DNA of 40,857 nt from Pseudomonadota bacterium (GTDB lineage: Bacteria; Desulfobacterota; Desulfobulbia; Desulfobulbales; CALZHT01). A program made the position numbers and the translations under genes. The stretch is taken from contig JAHJJF010000101.1 in the NCBI GenBank assembly GCA_018823135.1, positions 1 to 40,857 on the forward strand. The letters run 5' to 3'. The notes beneath the pieces are model-generated. The model was not told the origin of the DNA. It made no database searches and worked only from the letters and a program-made list of their open reading frames with translations. Position 1 is the stretch's first letter. The number at the start of each line of letters is the position of its first letter. Of this stretch, positions 36,900 through 40,857 are shown piece by piece.

Positions 36900-37205
36900 A
36901 TGCCTCCACAAACACTAGACAATAACAGCAAAATCTCCTTGGAATCAACCCCTCTTGCAAATCTCTGTAAGGCGTTGGGCCATCCGGCAAGGGTTAAGAT
37001 CATCAAATACTTGAAAAAGATGGATAAATGCATTTGCGGCCAGATAGTCGACATCCTGCCGCTGGCCCAGTCAACAGTAAGCCAGCATCTCAAAAGTCTC
37101 AAAGATGCCGGCCTGATCAAAGGCGAAATCAACGGGCCATGCACCTGTTATTGTCTGGACAAGGATGTTTTTGAAAAATTCAAGCAGATGGTGGAACAGC
37201 TCTAA
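36900..37205 (+). CDS. ArsR-family metalloregulator upstream of hgcA
   Basis: This 101-residue winged-helix repressor has the ArsR/SmtB fold: LCKALGHPARVKIIKYL, then the recognition helix region LAQSTVSQHLKSLKDAGLI. Cys44 and Cys46 (KCICGQI) fall where classic ArsR proteins carry the CVC metal-binding pair. A second cluster, Cys81/83/85 (PCTCYC), lies in the wing or after it, and Cys23 is a further thiol. It starts 7 bases after AAGGAA and precedes hgcA by 31 bases. ArsR-like genes next to hgcAB are known from other methylators, and arsenic-responsive control has been reported in one. The ligand here is not shown by sequence. Confidence 0.92.
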   Translation: MPPQTLDNNSKISLESTPLANLCKALGHPARVKIIKYLKKMDKCICGQIVDILPLAQSTVSQHLKSLKDAGLIKGEINGPCTCYCLDKDVFEKFKQMVEQL

Positions 37206-37236
37206 AGTTCTTACCGAATATCAAGGATCAGATCAT

Positions 37237-38520
37237 ATGATACAACTTAAAATCCCCCTGGAAAAATACCAGGGTAAGAGTTGCGGACCGGATGCTTCGC
37301 AATGCTTCCCCCCGAAAGAGCAATCAACTTCCTCATGCTGTCCGCCGACAGAGCGCAAAACAACCTCTTGTTGCCCCGCGCCATCAGTTGGGCCGCTGAA
37401 TATTCCCATGGCGAAGATTGACGATGAACCTTGCTGCGGGGCCCCGGCCGGACCTCCCAGCAGCCATATTGAACGTCCCGGATACCAGCTGTGGCATTTT
37501 GTTGAGGATCTGGTTGAAACGCCTGTGGGTCCTGTGCCCAAAGTTTCCACCAACCTTGTCATGAGCGACCAGATGGGAGCCATACGGGTGCGACTGGGTT
37601 ATAAGCGCAATGACTATAAAGTCGCGCCGGGACTCTATTGTGTTGGATCTCCCGGCCCGGAAGATCCTGTCTTTGTCACGGCAAACTACAAGCTTTCCTT
37701 TGATGCCCTGCGCAGAGAACTTACCGGAATCAGCGGTTGGATCCTGGTCCTGGACACCCGGGGAATCAATGTCTGGTGTGCGGCAGGTAAAAAGACCTTT
37801 TCCACAGAGGAAGTCTGCCGACAGGTCAAGGCCACCCAGCTGGATAAAATCATCAAACACCGGGAACTCATCCTGCCACAGCTTGGAGCGCCCGGAGTAT
37901 CAGCCTTTGATGTGCGAAAGGCCTGCCGATTCAAAGTTATCTGGGGTCCGGTACAAGCAAACGACATCCCGGAGTTTATCCGCGCCGGGAAAAAAGCCGA
38001 ACCTCACATGCGGCGCCCGACTTTTACTCTGGCTGACCGGTTGGTCCTGGTGCCGGTGGAATTATCCCTTATCCTGAGCCGGACCACGGTCCTGGTTCTT
38101 TTCGGAATTATGCTTCTTTCTGGAATCGGCACGGAAATTTTTTCTATTTCCGCCGCCTGGCAGCGCGGACTCATGGCAATTGCCGCGCTTTTCTCCGGAG
38201 TCATCGCCGGCGCGGTACTTACCCCGGCGCTGCTTCCGTGGATTCCGGGAAAACAATTTGCCTTAAAGGGAATTATTCTCGGACTCATGGCCGGATACGC
38301 AACTATATTCCTCCATAAAGGGAATATCTCCACTCTGGAAATCGCCGCAATGGTGCTCAGTGCGGTTGCGATCAGTTCGTATGCTGCGATGAACTTTACC
38401 GGCGCAACCCCCTACACCTCCCCTTCCGGAGTTGAAAAGGAAATGCGGCGCTTCATGCCGGTGCAGGCCCTTGCCGTGCTTGGCGCAATCATTGCCTGGG
38501 TTGCAGCACCGTTTATTTAA
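37237..38520 (+). CDS. hgcA: Mercury methylation corrinoid protein HgcA, with Cys-rich N-terminal extension
   Basis: HgcA carries a methyl-corrinoid and transfers the methyl group to Hg(II), giving methylmercury. The hallmark cap-helix motif NVWCAAGK is at residues 178-185, with Cys181 the expected cobalt ligand. Further family signatures are GPEDPVFVTANYKLSFD and FTGATPYTSPSGVEKEMR. About five C-terminal membrane segments (residues ~278-427) anchor it. At 427 residues it is longer than the 338-residue protein of the model methylator. The extra ~80 residues carry eight cysteines (16, 23, 34, 35, 45, 46, 66, 67), including three Cys-Cys pairs in Pro/Thr/Ser-rich linker. I choose ATG 37237, with AAGGA ten bases before it; an upstream in-frame start would overlap arsR. 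Confidence 0.97.
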   Translation: MIQLKIPLEKYQGKSCGPDASQCFPPKEQSTSSCCPPTERKTTSCCPAPSVGPLNIPMAKIDDEPCCGAPAGPPSSHIERPGYQLWHFVEDLVETPVGPVPKVSTNLVMSDQMGAIRVRLGYKRNDYKVAPGLYCVGSPGPEDPVFVTANYKLSFDALRRELTGISGWILVLDTRGINVWCAAGKKTFSTEEVCRQVKATQLDKIIKHRELILPQLGAPGVSAFDVRKACRFKVIWGPVQANDIPEFIRAGKKAEPHMRRPTFTLADRLVLVPVELSLILSRTTVLVLFGIMLLSGIGTEIFSISAAWQRGLMAIAALFSGVIAGAVLTPALLPWIPGKQFALKGIILGLMAGYATIFLHKGNISTLEIAAMVLSAVAISSYAAMNFTGATPYTSPSGVEKEMRRFMPVQALAVLGAIIAWVAAPFI

Positions 38521-38574
38521 GGATAATCAAAACGATTTAACAGCTTAACTTGCTGATTATTTTGGAGAAACATA

Positions 38575-38865
38575 ATGGATACCTTCAGATACCTGCCCGG
38601 CGTTGCCACCCTGAAACTCGATCCAGAGCCCTGCATTGGCTGCGGCATGTGCAGTACGGTCTGCCCCCATGGCGTCTTCGAGGTTGAAAAGGGAGAAAAG
38701 GCAACAATCATTGCCCATGATCTGTGCATGGAGTGTGGCGCCTGCGCCACCAACTGCCCGGTGAAAGCGATCAGCGTCACTCCCGGCGTAGGATGCGCCT
38801 CCTACATCATCCAGGTCTGGCTTAAAGGAAAAGAGGCTGCAGACTGCGGCCCGGACTGCTGCTGA
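38575..38865 (+). CDS. hgcB: Mercury methylation ferredoxin HgcB
   Basis: HgcB is a dicluster ferredoxin that delivers electrons to the HgcA corrinoid and may hand over Hg(II). The 96-residue protein has two CxxCxxCxxxCP motifs (Cys20/23/26/30 and Cys51/54/57/61), the conserved lone Cys74 and the vicinal C-terminal pair Cys95-Cys96 with Cys91 nearby. It follows hgcA by 54 bases, with GGAG upstream of the ATG. Both genes are essential for methylation in characterised strains. Confidence 0.97.
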   Translation: MDTFRYLPGVATLKLDPEPCIGCGMCSTVCPHGVFEVEKGEKATIIAHDLCMECGACATNCPVKAISVTPGVGCASYIIQVWLKGKEAADCGPDCC

Positions 38866-38898
38866 GAATCATAATATGCTCCTAAAACAGATTAAGGG

Positions 38899-39090
38899 TC
38901 ACATTGAGATACCCCCGCTTTCAGAAGAAAGATGAACCAGTTCAATTTCCTTGCCAACTACAACCTTTTCCGCTTTCAGCCATTCTCCTCTGGATCGGTT
39001 GGAACACCAACTGTAATAGCGCACGAACTTAAATGACTTCTCCAGGATATACGGGGTGATCTCGGCAATGAATTCCGTTGCCGAAAACAC
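38899..39090 (-). pseudogene. Fragment of an IS91-like (Y2) transposase
   Basis: The 63-codon minus-strand frame contains EFIAEITPYILEKSFKFVRYYSWCSNRSRGEW. This resembles the region of IS91/IS801-type transposases that reads roughly as FIA-x-TxHIPxKxxQxVRYYGxYSNRxRGE. Neither the catalytic tyrosines nor the element ends are present, so only a short relic remains. Its place directly after hgcB suggests past transposition beside the methylation genes. Identification is from memory of the family pattern. Confidence 0.6.
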
Positions 39091-39303
39091 CTTGAAATTA
39101 TTTTAAAGAACAGTTCGGGTTCAGGCCTAATTTGTTTGACAGGTGCGAATTCGCCTGGTAATCAGATTTATCGGGTTTGAGACGATCGGCCGAGCTGATG
39201 TTTGAGCGGTAGAGTCCTGCCCTTAAAAAAAAATGAATCCTTTTCGTGCTTTTAACACGGCTGTAACTGCCGATAATCATGAACCAAGTTAAGGAGGATG
39301 ACG
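39091..39303. other. Spacer before the selenocysteine cytochrome gene
   Basis: This stretch holds an open minus-strand frame of ~70 codons (39098-39322) with no recognisable family, possibly also relic DNA. On the plus strand AAGGAGG (39291-39297) is the ribosome site for the cytochrome. It fits ATG 39304 (six-base spacing) and not ATG 39298, which directly abuts it. Confidence 0.5.
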
Positions 39304-40140
39304 ATGTACAAACACCCGCCAAGAGATGAAGTCAAACAAGATGAGTCTGAAAGAATTTCCCGGAGAAGTTTTCTGAACACTGCCGGTGCTGCCGCCGCAG
39401 GTGGCCTGCTGGTTGCAGCCGGTGGAGGTCTGCTTTCTGGCAAGGAAGCGACTGCGGCTGCTCCCCCGACAGCGCCTCCCCTCCCCTGGAAATATAGCAA
39501 GCTCGATGCGGACGAAGCAGGGAAGAGGGCCTACAAGAATTATCACGCAAAGGGTGGCTGAGGCTCCGGTGCCTGGCTGGGGGTCCTCAGCCTTATGAAA
39601 GAAAAAATCGGTTTTCCTTACACCATGCTTTCTGATGATATGATGCAACACGCGGCCGCAGGTTACGGCGGACAGGGGACACTCTGCGGTTCACTCGGTG
39701 CCTGCTCTGCCCTCATCAATCTTGTTACCATGGATAAGAACCAGACACATACACAGATGGTCGCCCACCTGCTCAACTGGTACGCAGTATCCAACTTCCC
39801 AACTGATCGTTTTGATGCCATCTGCTATTTTCCGAAGCAGGTCCGTGTAGTTCCGAATTCACCCCTGTGTCACATCTCGGTATCCACCTGGGCCATGAAA
39901 GCCGGAGTGCAGGTATCTTCCAAAGAAAAAAAGGACCGCTGCGCCAAGGTGGCGGGTGAAGTAGCGTTCCAGACCGTCTTGATGCTGAATGACTATGCGG
40001 ATGGGAAATACAAACAGTCGCTTCCAGCCGTCTCAGCCGCGACCGCGCATTGCCTCAGCTGTCATGGACCTGCAGGGGCAGAAAACAATCAACAGGGAAG
40101 GATGGTATGTGATATGTGCCATGACGACCACACCAAGTAG
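39304..40140 (+). CDS. Split-Soret-like diheme cytochrome, predicted selenoprotein (in-frame UGA = Sec86)
   Basis: Reading through TGA at 39559-39561 gives a 278-residue protein. A Tat signal (SRRSFLN, Arg20-Arg21, then a hydrophobic Ala/Gly stretch) sends it folded to the periplasm. The core resembles split-Soret cytochrome c and the C_GCAxxG_C_C family: GG-U-GSGAW at residue 86, GTLCGSLGA with Cys128, Cys189 (PLCH) and Cys213 (DRCAK). Two c-type heme sites, CLSCH (250-254) and CDMCH (269-273), lie at the C-terminus. The Sec codon sits where the family has its first conserved cysteine. The downstream part has no ribosome site of its own, and a SECIS-like hairpin starts at the UGA. Electron transfer is likely; substrate and partner are unknown. 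Confidence 0.88.
39556..39592 (+). promoter_or_regulatory. Candidate bacterial SECIS hairpin
   Basis: GGCTGAGG (39556-39563, containing the UGA) pairs perfectly with CCTCAGCC (39585-39592). The stem can continue upward (64-82, 65-81, 66-80, 67-79, 68-78, 69-77, 70-76 of 395xx, with G-U pairs) to a five-base apical loop GCCTG whose first base is G. This matches the general form of bSECIS elements bound by SelB: a stem-loop starting at the UGA with a G at the start of the loop. Confidence 0.75.
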
Positions 40141-40188
40141 GATTCCAGTTTTTTGATGCAGCTTTTCACGGCTGCCTGGACATGATAA

Positions 40189-40226
40189 GGGGGCAGGTTC
40201 TCAGAAAGGACCTGCCCTCCTTTTTT
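40189..40226 (+). terminator. Rho-independent terminator of the cytochrome gene
   Basis: GGGCAGGT (40191-40198) pairs with ACCTGCCC (40210-40217) over an 11-base loop. TCC and a run of six T (40221-40226) follow. It lies ~50 bases after the cytochrome stop and shows that stop, not the internal UGA, is the end of the transcript. Confidence 0.85.
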
Positions 40227-40323
40227 ACGGGCTGAAATAATAGGAAATTGAACTAAGTGAATTCGGGACAGACCACGATTATTGCGGCCCTGATTGCCGG
40301 GGGAAAACTCAAGAGTTTAATAA

Positions 40324-40857
40324 TTATTCGGAAACAGGGGATCTTTCCGATTCCGGGAGGTCATGGCCCTCAAGACCGTAGAGCAGGCCATTGAAGATTA
40401 TCTTTGAGGTTGCCATGAGCGGGATGGCAACGAGCATGCCGATAAAGCCGAACAGATAACCGAAGATCATTACCCCGAGCAGAACGGTCAGGGGATGCAG
40501 ATCCACGGTGCTGGCAATAACCGCCGGGATGACAATGACGTTGTCGATTATCTGGGCAAACAGCACGACTCCTATAATACCAACAGCCTGCATCGGCTCA
40601 AAGGCGCCGGATCCCACAACCATCAACAGCGGCATGACCATGGCGAGCAATGGCCCGACATAGGGGATGAGATTCAGCACCCCGGCAAGGCAGCCGAACA
40701 GCACCGCCATCTCAATCCCCAGCATAAAAAAACCGATACTGACCACCAGTGCGACGATAAAGGATTGAATGAGCACGCCACGAATATACTTCTGCAACTG
40801 CTTTGTCACCCGGTAATAAATCAACCAGCCGAGCTCGTAACTGTTGTTTGGCAGCCA
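40324..40857 (-). CDS. AI-2E/PerM-family transporter (partial, N-terminus beyond the window)
   Basis: The last ~178 residues of a polytopic membrane protein of the AI-2E transporter family. Visible signatures are KYIRGVLIQSFIVALVVSIGFFMLGI, the conserved LNLIPYVGPLLAMVMPLLM, DNVIVIPAVIASTVDLHPLTVLLGVMIFGYLFGFIGMLVAIPLMA, and a short polar tail. The frame stays open to the window edge (reading WLPNNSYELGWLIYY before the first listed residue), so the gene is cut by the edge rather than broken. Substrates vary in this family and cannot be told here. Confidence 0.93.
   Translation of the reverse strand, partial: WLPNNSYELGWLIYYRVTKQLQKYIRGVLIQSFIVALVVSIGFFMLGIEMAVLFGCLAGVLNLIPYVGPLLAMVMPLLMVVGSGAFEPMQAVGIIGVVLFAQIIDNVIVIPAVIASTVDLHPLTVLLGVMIFGYLFGFIGMLVAIPLMATSKIIFNGLLYGLEGHDLPESERSPVSE

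Noticed and set aside
37165-37236. Upstream extension of hgcA
   Set aside because: It overlaps the end of arsR, has no ribosome site and reads as unrelated sequence; AAGGA precedes ATG 37237.
39098-39322. 74-codon minus-strand ORF
   Set aside because: No recognised family, overlaps the ribosome site and start of the cytochrome gene on the other strand; possibly relic DNA but not supportable as a gene.
39298-39561. A short 87-codon Tat-signal protein ending at the TGA, plus a separate 181-codon cytochrome gene at 39595
   Set aside because: The two frames are in register, the second has no ribosome site and would lack a signal peptide needed for c-type heme attachment, and a SECIS-like hairpin begins at the TGA.

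Overview
The window looks like a chromosomal stretch from an anaerobic, motile, Gram-negative bacterium of the sulfate-reducer type (Desulfobacterota, the former Deltaproteobacteria; Desulfobulbales-like is my best guess). The reasons are flagellar genes under NtrC-type activators with a sigma-54 promoter, an hgcAB mercury-methylation pair, a split-Soret-like diheme cytochrome that appears to use selenocysteine, a two-subunit class I fumarase, and an FtsEX-EnvC-CtpA division cluster. No tRNA, rRNA, CRISPR array or complete insertion sequence was seen.

Layout. 1-2257: a chemotaxis receptor gene flanked by two direct copies of a ~275 bp segment that carries an intergenic terminator and the 3' end of flgE. 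The left copy ends in a decayed flgE tail. 2165-6988 (minus): flgE, flgD and fliK (hook, hook cap, hook-length control). 7574-9538: a lipoprotein gene and an Acr3-type arsenite efflux gene split the flagellar cluster. 9870-17033 (minus): motE-like gene, fliJ, fliI, fliH, fliG, fliF, fliE, flgC and flgB behind a clear sigma-54 promoter. 17342-22562 (minus): an NtrC-type response regulator, a large TPR protein and a FleQ/FlrA-like activator with a degenerate receiver. 23163-27948 (plus): a short leader ORF, ftsE, ftsX, an EnvC-like protein and ctpA. 27962-29559 (minus): the fumarase beta and alpha subunits. 29643-31862 (minus): motA, motB and a PilZ protein. 31930-36543 (minus): panB, ruvB, ruvA, ruvC, yebC and rlmE.

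36840-40226 (plus) is the most unusual part. A cysteine-rich ArsR-type repressor with a palindrome over its own -10 is followed by hgcA, which carries an N-terminal extension with three Cys-Cys pairs, and by hgcB. Next comes a fragment of an IS91-like transposase, then a Tat-exported split-Soret/C_GCAxxG_C_C-type diheme cytochrome interrupted by an in-frame UGA. A hairpin fitting a bacterial SECIS element starts at that UGA, and the protein continues in frame for 192 more residues through both heme sites. The window ends inside an AI-2E/PerM-family membrane protein gene.

How the parts fit. The FleQ-like and NtrC-like activators probably drive the sigma-54 flgB operon that builds the basal body, export apparatus and hook. 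MotAB power the motor and the PilZ protein may tie it to cyclic di-GMP. FtsEX and the non-catalytic EnvC-like protein probably control septal peptidoglycan cleavage. The ArsR-hgcAB block looks like a metal- or metalloid-responsive methylation operon, possibly acquired horizontally, beside a selenocysteine-containing periplasmic cytochrome of unknown role.
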